Source: Romboutsia weinsteinii
GTDB taxonomy: Bacteria > Bacillota > Clostridia > Peptostreptococcales > Peptostreptococcaceae
DNA: 64,000 nucleotides
Reading direction: 5' to 3'
NCBI RefSeq assembly: GCF_002250835.2
Contig: NZ_NOJY02000005.1
Span: 1 to 64,000, forward strand
Positions 48,288-57,129 of this stretch are shown here, in pieces. Under the pieces are notes generated by a model. That model worked only from the letters and a program-made list of their open reading frames with translations. It was not told where the DNA came from and made no database searches. Every line of letters starts with the position of its first letter. Positions within the stretch are counted from its first letter, which is position 1. The position numbers were made by a program, and so were the translations under genes.

Positions 48288-48698
48288 ATGAGACCTATAA
48301 GAGTTTTAGTAGCAAAGCCAGGATTAGATGGACACGATAGAGGAGCTAAGGTAATAGCTAGAGCACTTAGAGATGCTGGTATGGAGGTTATTTACACAGG
48401 ACTTAGACAGACACCAGAGCAAATAGTTCAATCTGCTATACAAGAAGATGTAGATGTTGTAGCAATGAGTATATTATCAGGTGCTCATAATCATTTACTT
48501 CCAAAAGTTATTGAACTTTTAAAGAAAGAAGATGCTTATGAAGATATATTAGTGATAGGTGGAGGAGTAATACCAGAGGAAGATATTCCGTTCTTAAAAG
48601 AAAGTGGTGTTGCTCAAATATTTACACCAGGTACTCCTACAACTGTAACTATTGATTTTATAAAAGAAAATCTAAAAAGAAGTACAATTGGTGCTTAG
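48288..48698 (+). CDS. mcmA2: Methylmalonyl-CoA mutase B12-binding subunit, copy 2
   Basis: A 136-residue cobalamin subunit with DGHDRG (ligand His16), SILSG and GGGVIP. It carries a five-residue C-terminal extension (STIGA) absent from copy 1 and otherwise differs at 14 of 131 positions by hand count. It is preceded by GGGAGG and followed by meaB 10 nt later. Confidence 0.95.
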   Translation: MRPIRVLVAKPGLDGHDRGAKVIARALRDAGMEVIYTGLRQTPEQIVQSAIQEDVDVVAMSILSGAHNHLLPKVIELLKKEDAYEDILVIGGGVIPEEDIPFLKESGVAQIFTPGTPTTVTIDFIKENLKRSTIGA

Positions 48699-48708
48699 GA
48701 GTGATCTT

Positions 48709-49644
48709 ATGAACAATTTAGTGTCATCTCTTATACAAGGTAACAAGAGAGCTTGTGCTAAGCTTATAACGCTAGTAGAAAATGAACTTGATGGATACGA
48801 AGAGGTGCTAAAAGAAGTATATAAGCATACAGGAAATGCGTACATAATTGGTATAACAGGACCTCCTGGAGCAGGAAAATCTACTTTTACAGATAAGCTA
48901 GCAAAAACTTTAAGGCAAGAAGATAAAAAAATCGGAATAATTGCCATTGACCCAACAAGCCCCTTTACAAAAGGGGCAATCCTTGGGGATAGGATTAGAA
49001 TGAATGATTTAAGTTTAGATAAAAATGTATTTATAAGATCTATGGGTACAAGAGGTAGTCTGGGTGGCTTATCGGGAGCAACTCAGGCGGCTATAAAAAT
49101 ATTAGATGCTTATGGGTGTGACTACATATTTATAGAAACGGTTGGAGTTGGTCAGTCAGAAGTAGATATAGTAAAAACTGCGGATACAACAGTAATGGTA
49201 ATGGTACCTGGTCTAGGAGATGATATACAAGCTATTAAGGCCGGTGTAATGGAGATTGCAGATGTATTTGTAGTAAATAAGGCAGATAAAGATGGTGCAA
49301 AAAAGACATTGATAGAAATTGATATGATGCTAGACTTTAAAAAAGATTGGGATTTTAGACCACCAATTAGTTTAGCTATATCAGAAAATGGTCAAGGTGT
49401 GAATGATGTTCTTAATAATATATTAAGTCATAAGAAATACTTGCATGAAAGCAAAGAGATTGATAATAAAAGATTGGACAGAAATAAACTTGAAGTAAAA
49501 GAAATAGTACATAAAAGGATAGAAAAATTAGTAGCGCAAGTTGAAGCGAAAGAAGACATAGACACTCTTTTGAATAAGACTATTACTAAGGAATGCGATC
49601 CTTATACAATCGGTCAAAAGATATTTGAAAGTGTTGTTAAGTAA
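48709..49644 (+). CDS. meaB: MeaB-type GTPase chaperone of the mutase, copy 2
   Basis: A 311-residue MeaB with GPPGAGKST near residue 51, [32 protein letters not shown] and NKAD. The start is ATG 48709 behind TAGGAG, giving the same length as copy 1. An in-frame TTG at 48688 lacks a ribosome site and overlaps the preceding gene. A second MeaB is unusual because one chaperone usually suffices, and suggests the modules are self-contained. Confidence 0.94.
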   Translation: MNNLVSSLIQGNKRACAKLITLVENELDGYEEVLKEVYKHTGNAYIIGITGPPGAGKSTFTDKLAKTLRQEDKKIGIIAIDPTSPFTKGAILGDRIRMNDLSLDKNVFIRSMGTRGSLGGLSGATQAAIKILDAYGCDYIFIETVGVGQSEVDIVKTADTTVMVMVPGLGDDIQAIKAGVMEIADVFVVNKADKDGAKKTLIEIDMMLDFKKDWDFRPPISLAISENGQGVNDVLNNILSHKKYLHESKEIDNKRLDRNKLEVKEIVHKRIEKLVAQVEAKEDIDTLLNKTITKECDPYTIGQKIFESVVK

Positions 49645-49662
49645 TAAAAAGGGGGCCAAAAT

Positions 49663-50073
49663 ATGAATGTAAGTAGAGTTGATCATATAGGAATTGCAGT
49701 TGTTAACTTAGAGGAGAGTTTAAAGTTTTATGAAGACATATTAGGTATAACATGTCAAGGAACCGAAATAGTAGAAGACCAAAAGGTTAAAGTGGCGTTC
49801 TTACCTGTAGGGGATACAGAGTTAGAGCTATTAGAATCTACTACTGAAGATGGACCTATAGCTAAATTTATAGAAAAAAACGGTGGAAGAGGTGGAATAC
49901 AACATGTAGCCTTAAGAGTTGATAATATAGAAGAAGCTATTGAAGAAATAAAATCAAAGGGATATAAGATGATAGATGAGAAACCAAGATATGGTGCAGG
50001 AAATGCTAGCATAGCTTTTTGCCATCCTAAGAGTACTCATGGAATACTTTTAGAACTTAGCGAGAGAAAATAA
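49663..50073 (+). CDS. mce: Methylmalonyl-CoA epimerase, copy 2
   Basis: A 136-residue epimerase with [26 protein letters not shown] and LLELSE. It has the same metal-site pattern and length as copy 1, and it links the mutase stereochemistry to the decarboxylase in module 2. It is preceded by AGGGGG and followed 22 nt later by mmdA. Confidence 0.94.
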   Translation: MNVSRVDHIGIAVVNLEESLKFYEDILGITCQGTEIVEDQKVKVAFLPVGDTELELLESTTEDGPIAKFIEKNGGRGGIQHVALRVDNIEEAIEEIKSKGYKMIDEKPRYGAGNASIAFCHPKSTHGILLELSERK

Positions 50074-50095
50074 TATTAATGACGGGGGAATAAGC

Positions 50096-51643
50096 ATGTC
50101 CGTAGAAAAATTAAACCTACTAAATAAAAAAAGAGAAGTTATAGAGCTTGGGGGGGGACAAAAAAGAATCGATAAGCAGCATAGCTCAGGTAAGCTAACA
50201 TGCAGGGAAAGATTAAATCTATTATTTGATGAAAACACATTTGTAGAAGTTGATGCTTTTGTTAAGCATAGATGTACAAACTTTGGAATGGAGAAAAATG
50301 AAGCTCCTGGCGAAGGTGTAGTATGCGGTTATGGTAAAGTGGATGGAAGGCTTGTATATTCATATGCACAAGATTTTACAGTATTAGGAGGATCTCTTGG
50401 AGAGATGCATGCTAAGAAAATTATAAAAGTAATGGACTTAGCAATAAAAATGGGGGCACCAGTAATAGGATTAAATGATTCTGGAGGAGCTAGAATACAA
50501 GAAGCGGTAGATGCACTTGCAGGATATGGTGGAATTTTCTATAAAAACACAATAGCATCAGGTGTAATACCTCAAATATCTGCAATAATGGGTCCTTGTG
50601 CAGGTGGTGCAGTTTACTCACCAGCTTTAACCGATTTTATATATATGGTAGATAGAACTAGCCAAATGTTTATAACAGGACCACAAGTTATAAAAACAGT
50701 TACAGGTGAAGATGTAAGTGCTGAGGAATTAGGAGGAGCATCTACACACAACATGACTTCTGGGGTTGCTCATTTTATAGCAGAAAATGACCAAAACTGC
50801 ATTGAGCAGATAAGAACTTTATTGAGTTTCCTACCTTCAAACAATGCTGAAAAAGCTCCAATTTTAGAAACTGGAGATTCTCCAAATAGAGAAGTTGAAA
50901 TTTTAAATAATATTATACCTGATGGAGCAAATAAGGCATATGATATGAAAGATGTCATAGTAAACATAGTTGATGATGGATTCTTCTATGAAGTTCAACA
51001 GTACTTTGCTTTAAATATGATTGTTGGATTTGCAAGAATAAATGGAGAGAGCATAGGGATAATTGCTAACCAGCCAAAATACATGGCAGGAAGTTTAGAT
51101 ATAGATGCTTCAGATAAGGCAGCTAGATTTATAAGAACTTGTGATGCATATAATATACCTATTCTTAGCTTAGTAGATGTTCCAGGATTTTTACCAGGAA
51201 CAAGTCAAGAGTATGGTGGAATAATAAGACATGGAGCAAAAATGCTTTATGCATATAGTGAGGCAACAGTTCCTAAGGTTACATTAATAACTAGAAAGGC
51301 TTATGGAGGATCATACCTTGCAATGTGTTCAAAAGACTTAGGTGCAGATGTTGTTATGGCATGGCCTACTGCTGAAATTGCAGTTATGGGGTCTGAAGGT
51401 GCTGCAAACATAATCTTTAGTAAAGATATAAAAGCATCTGAAAACCCAACAGAAACTAGAGCTCAAAAAATAAAAGAATATAATGATGAATTTGCAACAC
51501 CATATAAAGCAGCAGAAAGAGGATTTGTAGATGATGTAATACAACCATCTTTAACTAGATTAAGACTGGCTGATGCATTTGATATGCTATCTTCAAAGAG
51601 GGAAAGTCGACCATTTAAAAAGCATGGCAATATACCTCTATAG
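50096..51643 (+). CDS. mmdA: Methylmalonyl-CoA decarboxylase alpha subunit, copy 2
   Basis: A 515-residue carboxyltransferase with [27 protein letters not shown] and [15 protein letters not shown]. It is the same length as copy 1. Most substitutions lie between residues 240 and 310 and near 430-470, outside the two oxyanion regions. With MmdB, MmdC and MmdD of module 2 it can form a complete Na+-pumping complex. Confidence 0.94.
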   Translation: MSVEKLNLLNKKREVIELGGGQKRIDKQHSSGKLTCRERLNLLFDENTFVEVDAFVKHRCTNFGMEKNEAPGEGVVCGYGKVDGRLVYSYAQDFTVLGGSLGEMHAKKIIKVMDLAIKMGAPVIGLNDSGGARIQEAVDALAGYGGIFYKNTIASGVIPQISAIMGPCAGGAVYSPALTDFIYMVDRTSQMFITGPQVIKTVTGEDVSAEELGGASTHNMTSGVAHFIAENDQNCIEQIRTLLSFLPSNNAEKAPILETGDSPNREVEILNNIIPDGANKAYDMKDVIVNIVDDGFFYEVQQYFALNMIVGFARINGESIGIIANQPKYMAGSLDIDASDKAARFIRTCDAYNIPILSLVDVPGFLPGTSQEYGGIIRHGAKMLYAYSEATVPKVTLITRKAYGGSYLAMCSKDLGADVVMAWPTAEIAVMGSEGAANIIFSKDIKASENPTETRAQKIKEYNDEFATPYKAAERGFVDDVIQPSLTRLRLADAFDMLSSKRESRPFKKHGNIPL

Positions 51644-51658
51644 GAAGGAGATAGGTAA

Positions 51659-52036
51659 ATGAATATAAGTCAACTATTAGAGAGTCTAAAAATAAATATA
51701 GAAAATATGTCTACTGCAGAGAGATTATTAGGTGGGTTAGCTACAGCAGCTCTTGCTATGCTTGTAGTATTTGTAGTTTTAATACTTATAGCAGGATTAA
51801 TAACTATAATAAATAAAACACCACAAGAAAAACAAATTGAAACTAAAGAAAGTCATAATAATATTGAAGTTGCCGAAACAGACGAAGAATCATTAGAAGA
51901 TAATCTTCAGTTGGTATCTGTTATAACGGCAGCAATAATGGCTAGTAGTAATAATAAAAATATTGTAGTTAGAAGAATTACTAGAAGTAATAACATACAA
52001 ACAAATTGGGAGAAAATGTCTAAATCAGAAGTATAA
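51659..52036 (+). CDS. mmdD: Decarboxylase small membrane subunit (OadG/MmdD family), copy 2
   Basis: A 125-residue delta subunit with one membrane helix (about residues 25-50, ATAALAMLVVFVVLILIAGL), an acidic linker and the conserved tail LVSVITAAIMASS, RRITR and NWEK. The linker differs strongly from copy 1 while the tail is nearly the same, as expected if the tail docks to MmdA. Confidence 0.9.
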   Translation: MNISQLLESLKINIENMSTAERLLGGLATAALAMLVVFVVLILIAGLITIINKTPQEKQIETKESHNNIEVAETDEESLEDNLQLVSVITAAIMASSNNKNIVVRRITRSNNIQTNWEKMSKSEV

Positions 52037-52051
52037 AGTGGAGGGAATATA

Positions 52052-52432
52052 ATGATAAAAAAATATAATATAACAGTAAATGGAGCAAGTTACGAGGTAG
52101 AGGTAGAAGAATTAGGTACAGTTGAACAAGTAAAAACTAGTAGTAGTGCTCCAGTTAATAGACCGGCTCAAGCTCCTAAGGCTATTCCTAAAAAATCTCA
52201 GCCGCAGGTTCAAACAGGTGGTGGAAGTGTAGTAGCCCCTATGCCTGGGACTATTAGTGATGTAAAGGTAAGTGTTGGTCAAAGTGTTAAAAAAGGAGAA
52301 GTTCTTTTAATACTTGAAGCAATGAAGATGGAAAATGAAATAATGGCATCTACAGATGGTAAGGTATCTGCTGTAAGTGTATCTAAAGGTACATCTGTAA
52401 GCTCAGGAGATATATTAGTTACAATAGCATAA
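52052..52432 (+). CDS. mmdC: Biotin carrier subunit of methylmalonyl-CoA decarboxylase, copy 2
   Basis: A 126-residue biotin carrier. The modified lysine is K92 in EAMKMEN. The linker (about residues 25-57) is Pro/Ala/Ser-rich and five residues longer than in copy 1. The biotinyl domain itself is almost unchanged, so the carriers may be interchangeable. Confidence 0.94.
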   Translation: MIKKYNITVNGASYEVEVEELGTVEQVKTSSSAPVNRPAQAPKAIPKKSQPQVQTGGGSVVAPMPGTISDVKVSVGQSVKKGEVLLILEAMKMENEIMASTDGKVSAVSVSKGTSVSSGDILVTIA

Positions 52433-52463
52433 AAGTTGAAATACCATAGAAAGGGGAAAAACA

Positions 52464-53663
52464 GTGGGAGAGGTTATATTAGATTTTATTCAAACTATGG
52501 GGATTGTAAACATTTCTTGGAAGCAAATAATAATGATAACTGTAGCCTGTATATTGTTATATTTAGCTATTGCAAAAAAATTCGAACCCTTACTTTTAGT
52601 ACCAATCGCATTTGGAATGTTGCTATCTAATCTTCCATTATCAGGTGTAATGAACGGAGCTGTTTCTCATATCCAATTAATATCACCGGAAGGCGTGGAT
52701 GCATTTAAGCAGGGGGCAAACGCAACCATAGAGACTCATTCTCCTGGAGGCTTACTATATTACTTGTTCCAAGGAGATGAGCTTGGAATATTTCCACCAT
52801 TAGTATTCTTAGGTGTAGGAGCAATGACGGATTTTGCACCATTAATTGCAAATCCTAAAAGTATATTACTAGGAGCCGCAGCTCAGTTTGGAATATTTAC
52901 AACATTTTTAGGCGCTTTAGTATTAGGGTTTGGTGCACAAGCTGCATCAGCAATTGGTATAATAGGTGGAGCCGATGGACCGACTGCAATATACTTAGCT
53001 ACAAAGTTAGCTCCGGAATTATTGGCACCTATAGCTGTAGCTGCATACTCATATATGGCTTTAGTACCTATAATACAACCGCCAATAATGAGAGCATTAA
53101 CTACAAAGGAAGAAAGAAGTATTGTGATGACTCAAACAAAGTCAGTTTCTAAAAGGGCTAAGATAATATTCCCTATAGTAGTTACAATAGTTGTATCTTT
53201 AATACTACCAGCTGCGTCTACTCTTATAGGAATGTTAATGTTTGGAAACCTTCTTAAAGAATCTGGCGTAACAGATAGATTATCAGAAACTGCGTCAAAT
53301 ACGCTTATAAATATAGTTACAATATTCTTAGGAATATCTGTAGGGGCATCTGCAGAAGCAGAAATTTTCTTAAGTTCTCAGACGCTAATGATATTTGGAT
53401 TAGGTATACTAGCTTTTGCTGTTGGTACAGCTACAGGGGTAATATTTGCAAAGATTATGAATTTAGTATGTAAGCAAAAAGTAAATCCATTAATAGGGTC
53501 AGCTGGAGTGTCAGCAGTACCTATGGCTGCAAGAGTATCTCAAAAAGTTGCACAAGAAGAGAGTCCAGGAAACTTTATCCTAATGCATGCAATGGGACCT
53601 AATGTTGCCGGAGTTATAGGATCTGCTGTAGCAGCAGGAATACTGTTAAGTTTATTTGGCTAA
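52464..53663 (+). CDS. mmdB: Na+-translocating methylmalonyl-CoA decarboxylase beta subunit, copy 2
   Basis: A 399-residue membrane subunit with [11 protein letters not shown] (Asp171) and [16 protein letters not shown], equal in length to copy 1. The start is GTG behind AAAGGGG. The main variable stretch is the loop near residues 68-100; the ion-path segments are conserved. It ends module 2, just before a near-perfect terminator. Confidence 0.95.
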   Translation: MGEVILDFIQTMGIVNISWKQIIMITVACILLYLAIAKKFEPLLLVPIAFGMLLSNLPLSGVMNGAVSHIQLISPEGVDAFKQGANATIETHSPGGLLYYLFQGDELGIFPPLVFLGVGAMTDFAPLIANPKSILLGAAAQFGIFTTFLGALVLGFGAQAASAIGIIGGADGPTAIYLATKLAPELLAPIAVAAYSYMALVPIIQPPIMRALTTKEERSIVMTQTKSVSKRAKIIFPIVVTIVVSLILPAASTLIGMLMFGNLLKESGVTDRLSETASNTLINIVTIFLGISVGASAEAEIFLSSQTLMIFGLGILAFAVGTATGVIFAKIMNLVCKQKVNPLIGSAGVSAVPMAARVSQKVAQEESPGNFILMHAMGPNVAGVIGSAVAAGILLSLFG

Positions 53664-53696
53664 AAAAATAAAAAAATATCGAATGTAAATTACTGT

Positions 53697-53729
53697 AAAA
53701 TAGGTAGCCTAAGGCTACCTATTTTATTT
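53697..53729 (+). terminator. Terminator of the kor and methylmalonyl module 2 operon
   Basis: A 13-bp perfect stem (AAAATAGGTAGCC / GGCTACCTATTTT) with a 3-nt loop is followed by ATTTT. Confidence 0.93.
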
Positions 53730-53842
53730 TGTATATAAAAGATAATTATTAATAAAAATATATAAGTTTAATAAGTAAAAGTGGAAACTTAAAATGCAAG
53801 ATTGCATATAATATCTTACAAATGAAAGTTTGAAAAAAATAC

Positions 53843-53876
53843 TTGCAATATTCAAATTAATATAGTATAGTATAAT
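53843..53876 (+). promoter_or_regulatory. Probable promoter of the twin small peptides
   Basis: TTGCAA at 53843-53848 and TATAGT at 53866-53871 are 17 nt apart. A TATAAT overlaps at 53871-53876 but would give a 22-nt spacer from that -35. The element lies 33 nt before the first peptide start. Confidence 0.6.
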
Positions 53877-53908
53877 TAACAAATAAAATAATCGAGGAGG
53901 TCTATAAT

Positions 53909-53992
53909 ATGAATGAAAGTTTAGAATTAGTATATTTTGAATACGAAGAAGAAATGGATTATGATTATGCACCAGATTATGATGTAGAGTAA
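53909..53992 (+). CDS. 27-residue acidic Tyr-rich peptide, copy 1
   Basis: A tiny open frame with a strong GAGGAGG site. The product starts MNESLELVYFEYEEEMDY and ends DYAPDYDVE. It has 11 acidic residues, no basic residues, no cysteine and five tyrosines. I recognise no family. A near-identical copy with its own ribosome site follows 102 nt later, and the changes between copies are partly synonymous, so translation is likely. No modifying enzyme, exporter or partner gene is next to it; the closest genes are mmdB upstream and a reverse-strand aminotransferase. Confidence 0.6.
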   Translation: MNESLELVYFEYEEEMDYDYAPDYDVE

Positions 53993-54094
53993 ATAATGAA
54001 GAAAAAATAAAAACATTTTCATCAAATATATATACAAAGAAGAATATTAAGTAATTAATTGCAAAATACAAATAATAATAGGAGGTAGGCAATT

Positions 54095-54178
54095 ATGAAT
54101 GAAAGTTTAGAATTAGTATATTTTGAATATGAAGAAGAAATGGATTATGGATATACACCAGTTTATGATGTTGAATAA
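54095..54178 (+). CDS. 27-residue acidic Tyr-rich peptide, copy 2
   Basis: The second copy, with a perfect AGGAGG site. The first 18 residues are identical to copy 1. The only three amino acid changes are D19G, A21T and D23V, giving the end GYTPVYDVE. All five tyrosines are kept. Of seven nucleotide differences three are silent. Function is unknown; possible roles include a regulatory or signalling peptide, a toxin-like peptide or a precursor for modification, none of them supported by neighbours. Confidence 0.6.
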   Translation: MNESLELVYFEYEEEMDYGYTPVYDVE

Positions 54179-54204
54179 GCTAAGACAAAATTAAGGAGTA
54201 CAAA

Positions 54205-54234
54205 ATGGAATACTTACAAATACGGAAGCCATAA
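54205..54234 (+). CDS. Possible 9-residue peptide ORF
   Basis: ATG follows AAGGAG by 6 nt and encodes MEYLQIRKP before a stop that overlaps the first arm of the following terminator. It may be a real micro-ORF, a remnant of a third peptide gene, or chance. It is too short to judge by sequence. Confidence 0.2.
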   Translation: MEYLQIRKP

Positions 54235-54267
54235 CTTATCTTATTAAATGATAATTATGGCTTTTTT
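54226..54267 (+). terminator. Terminator after the small-peptide genes
   Basis: A 9-bp stem (AAGCCATAA / TTATGGCTT) with an A/T-rich loop is followed by a run of T residues on the forward strand only. Confidence 0.8.
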
Positions 54268-54280
54268 ATTGTTAAAATTA

Positions 54281-55474
54281 TTATTTTTCTATTTTTAGAT
54301 AAGCCTCCAGTCCTTCTTTCAATAGATAAGCAGCTTTTTTCAAATCATCAGAGTTTAATATATAAGCAAGTCTTATTTCGTCAATTCCAAATCCAGGGGT
54401 ATGATAAAATCCCTCAGCAGGACAAGGCATAACTGTCTCACCATCTATATCAAAGTCACTAAGTAGCCATTTAACAAAATGATCAGCATTCTTTACAGGT
54501 ATTTTAGCCACAATATAAAATGCACCACTTGGTTTTTTACATATAACACCGGGAATTTTCATCAACTCATTATATAAGACATCTCTTCTTTCTTTATATT
54601 CCTTATTTACACTATGAAGGTAAGAGTTGTCGGTTTTATAAAGTTCTATAGCACCGACTTGTTCAAGTGTTGGAACTGATAATCTAGCTTGACAAAGTTT
54701 TAAGATAGATCCTATAAATTTTTTATTTTTTGAAGCCAAAGATCCTACCCTAGCGCCACAAGCACTGTATCTTTTTGAGACACTGTCCACAATGATTACT
54801 CTATCTTCAATACATTTTATATTGCCCAAGCTAGTATACTCACCATCATAGATAAATTCTCTATAAACTTCATCTGCAATAACCCATAAATTATGCTCCT
54901 TAGCAATTTCTGAAATCATATCAATTTCTTCTTTTGTATATACTACACCAGTTGGGTTTCCAGGATTTGAGAATAATATAGCTTTAGTATTTGAATTTAT
55001 TTTAGCTATGATATCTTCTTTAGGTGGTAGATGAAATCCATTTTCTGCAATTGTAGTTATAGGATTTATATCAACACCAACTGATTTGCAAAAGCTGTAG
55101 TAGTTTGAGTAAAATGGTTCGGGTACTAATATATTGTCTCCTTCGTCGCATATAGAAATGATTGTGAATAATAATGCCTCACTTCCTCCATTTGTTATTA
55201 AGATATCCTCATTTTCAAAATCAATATTATAATTTTTATAATATTTTCTGATGGCATCAATAAGCTCGGGAAGACCCTCAGATAAGGCATACTCTAATAC
55301 TTTACTTTTATAACCTCTTATTGCATCAAAGAACCCTTCAGGTGTTTTTATGTCAGGCTGACCTATATTTAAGTGATAAACTTTTTTTCCTAGTTTTTTA
55401 GCTTTAGCAGAGTAGGTAAGAAGTTCCATAATAGTAGAGACGGGAACTGATTGAATTCTATTTGATATATTCAT
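54281..55474 (-). CDS. PLP-dependent aminotransferase, class I/II
   Basis: A 397-residue fold-type I aminotransferase of the aspartate aminotransferase group. It shows LNIGQPDIKTPEG near residue 35, TNGGSEAL near residue 92, NPGNPTGVVY near residue 168 and the PLP-lysine motif SVSKRYSACGARVG near residue 233. ADEVYREF marks the cofactor Asp and Tyr. The substrate cannot be fixed by eye. It could produce glutamate or 2-oxoglutarate pairs relevant to the Kor pathway, but it is on the opposite strand and separate from that operon. Confidence 0.88.
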   Translation of the reverse strand: MNISNRIQSVPVSTIMELLTYSAKAKKLGKKVYHLNIGQPDIKTPEGFFDAIRGYKSKVLEYALSEGLPELIDAIRKYYKNYNIDFENEDILITNGGSEALLFTIISICDEGDNILVPEPFYSNYYSFCKSVGVDINPITTIAENGFHLPPKEDIIAKINSNTKAILFSNPGNPTGVVYTKEEIDMISEIAKEHNLWVIADEVYREFIYDGEYTSLGNIKCIEDRVIIVDSVSKRYSACGARVGSLASKNKKFIGSILKLCQARLSVPTLEQVGAIELYKTDNSYLHSVNKEYKERRDVLYNELMKIPGVICKKPSGAFYIVAKIPVKNADHFVKWLLSDFDIDGETVMPCPAEGFYHTPGFGIDEIRLAYILNSDDLKKAAYLLKEGLEAYLKIEK

Positions 55475-55639
55475 GCACTGAGACCTCCTAATTAGAATAT
55501 TAATATAAAATCATAGTAACATTATGATTATTCCCTATACGAAGATTAATATATAAGAAATTAAAAGACATCATAAAATTAAGTAATATTTTCTCAATTA
55601 AATTAATAGAATTATATAAACAAGAGAGGAGGACAAGGC

Positions 55640-56608
55640 ATGGCAAAGCTTTGTAATGAAATTATAAATTCACTTTCTATTAACTTGAAAGAAAAAATAA
55701 AAAATATACAAGATGAAAGCATAAATATAGAAGAAATAAGGATACGCTCACAAAAGCCATTAATACTAAATGCAAATAACAAGGATTATTTTTATAATAA
55801 AAGAACTGATAGACTAAGTTTGGAGATGGACAATCCTTATATTATAAGTAAGGAAGATATTGAACAAACCTTTCAAATAATTTGCAAATACTCTATACAT
55901 ACATTTATGGATGACATAAAAAAAGGATTTATTACTCTTAGAGGAGGGCATAGGGTAGGTATAGTAGGGAAAGTTATTGTAGAAGATGGACAAGTTAAAA
56001 ATATAAAGCATGTATCGTCTTTAAATATAAGAGTTTCAAGGGAAATTATAGGGTGCTCAGATAAAATATTAAGTCACATAATTGGAGGAGAGAATAAGGT
56101 TAATAATACATTAATAATATCGCCTCCTCAGTGTGGTAAAACAACATTAATTAGAGATATAGTAAGAAATTTAAGTAATGGAAATAAGCTTTGTGGATTT
56201 AATGGTATAAAGGTAGCTTTGATAGATGAACGTAACGAAATAGCTGGATCATATTTAGGACAACCACAGATGGATGTTGGAATAAGAACAGATATTATAG
56301 AAACATGCCCAAAAGATTTAGGTATAATGATGCTTTTGAGATCAATGTCTCCAAATCTTATAGTGACTGATGAGATAGGTAGTGAAAAAGAAATAAGATC
56401 GTTATATACTGCATTAAACGGCGGTGTAAGTTTAATAACTACAGTGCATGGAGACTCGATAGAAGATATTAAGAATAGAAAAGAGTTAAGTAGCTTGTTA
56501 GACAAAGAGCTATTCAAAAAGGTAATAATATTATCGGCAAAAAAAGGACCTGGTACAGTTGAGAAGATTTATGACCTTGAAGAGAAGAGGTGGTATTTTG
56601 CAAATTAA
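55640..56608 (+). CDS. spoIIIAA: Stage III sporulation protein AA (ATPase)
   Basis: SpoIIIAA is the secretion-type ATPase of the SpoIIIA-SpoIIQ channel that links mother cell and forespore. The 322-residue protein has Walker A PPQCGKTTLIRD near residue 162, the Walker B region KVALIDERNEIAG near residue 200 and the arginine region RTDIIETCPK. The ATG follows GAGGAGGAC. The upstream 165 nt are divergent from the aminotransferase and should carry a sigma-E promoter; CTATACGAAG near 55537 is only a weak candidate. Confidence 0.96.
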   Translation: MAKLCNEIINSLSINLKEKIKNIQDESINIEEIRIRSQKPLILNANNKDYFYNKRTDRLSLEMDNPYIISKEDIEQTFQIICKYSIHTFMDDIKKGFITLRGGHRVGIVGKVIVEDGQVKNIKHVSSLNIRVSREIIGCSDKILSHIIGGENKVNNTLIISPPQCGKTTLIRDIVRNLSNGNKLCGFNGIKVALIDERNEIAGSYLGQPQMDVGIRTDIIETCPKDLGIMMLLRSMSPNLIVTDEIGSEKEIRSLYTALNGGVSLITTVHGDSIEDIKNRKELSSLLDKELFKKVIILSAKKGPGTVEKIYDLEEKRWYFAN

Positions 56609-57119
56609 AATAGTAATAATAGGCGTTTTAATAGGGTGTAGCTATTTAATAGGTGAGAGTATTTATAAAGCTTATACAAAAAGGCATAAACAGTTAAATG
56701 ATCTCATAAGAATATTAGAGATAATGAGGATGGACTTGTCCTTTGGACTTTATACACTTGAAGAAATATTTAGAAGAATTGGAGAGATTAAAGAGTATTC
56801 ATTCTCAAAGTTTTTTAAGAACATGGCAGAGGATTTGAATAGTGATCAAGGAGATACGTTAGAAACGATCATATCTGGCAATATAAATATTTTAACTAAA
56901 GAAAACTATTTACAAAATAAGGAGGTAGATGAACTCAAGAAGCTTATATTAACTTTAGGAAAAAGTGACATAGATTCTCAGACCAGAATGATAGACTTGG
57001 GTATTGAAAATCTTAAAAAATTAACTACAGAAACAAGTGATGATATAAATAAAAAAGGTACAGTATATAGAAAACTTGTGATAGTTATGGGTATAGCGGT
57101 AGGTATAATTTTAATTTAG
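56598..57119 (+). CDS. spoIIIAB: Stage III sporulation protein AB
   Basis: A 173-residue protein like a type II secretion F-type platform subunit, with an N-terminal membrane segment (IVIIGVLIGCSYLIG) and a C-terminal one (VIVMGIAVGIILI). The start is taken as TTG 56598, which follows AGAGGTGG and gives the family length (171 in B. subtilis). It overlaps the spoIIIAA end by 11 nt. Confidence 0.93.
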   Translation: MQIKIVIIGVLIGCSYLIGESIYKAYTKRHKQLNDLIRILEIMRMDLSFGLYTLEEIFRRIGEIKEYSFSKFFKNMAEDLNSDQGDTLETIISGNINILTKENYLQNKEVDELKKLILTLGKSDIDSQTRMIDLGIENLKKLTTETSDDINKKGTVYRKLVIVMGIAVGIILI

Positions 57120-57129
57120 GGGGATTAAT

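Larger units (their letters stand above)
46607..53663 (+). repeat. Methylmalonyl-CoA module, copy 2 (paralogous repeat)
   Basis: Second copy of the eight-gene module described at 36246-43305, in the same order and orientation and with similar intergenic gaps. Upstream it is joined to korDABC; the exchanger, CoA-transferase and LysR genes are not duplicated. Confidence 0.95.

Noticed and set aside
53724-54092. A 122-codon reverse-strand open frame covering the first small peptide
   Set aside because: It has no ribosome binding site, is made of Tyr/Phe/Ile/Leu runs expected from AT-rich DNA, and overlaps two terminators' surroundings and a better-supported forward peptide.
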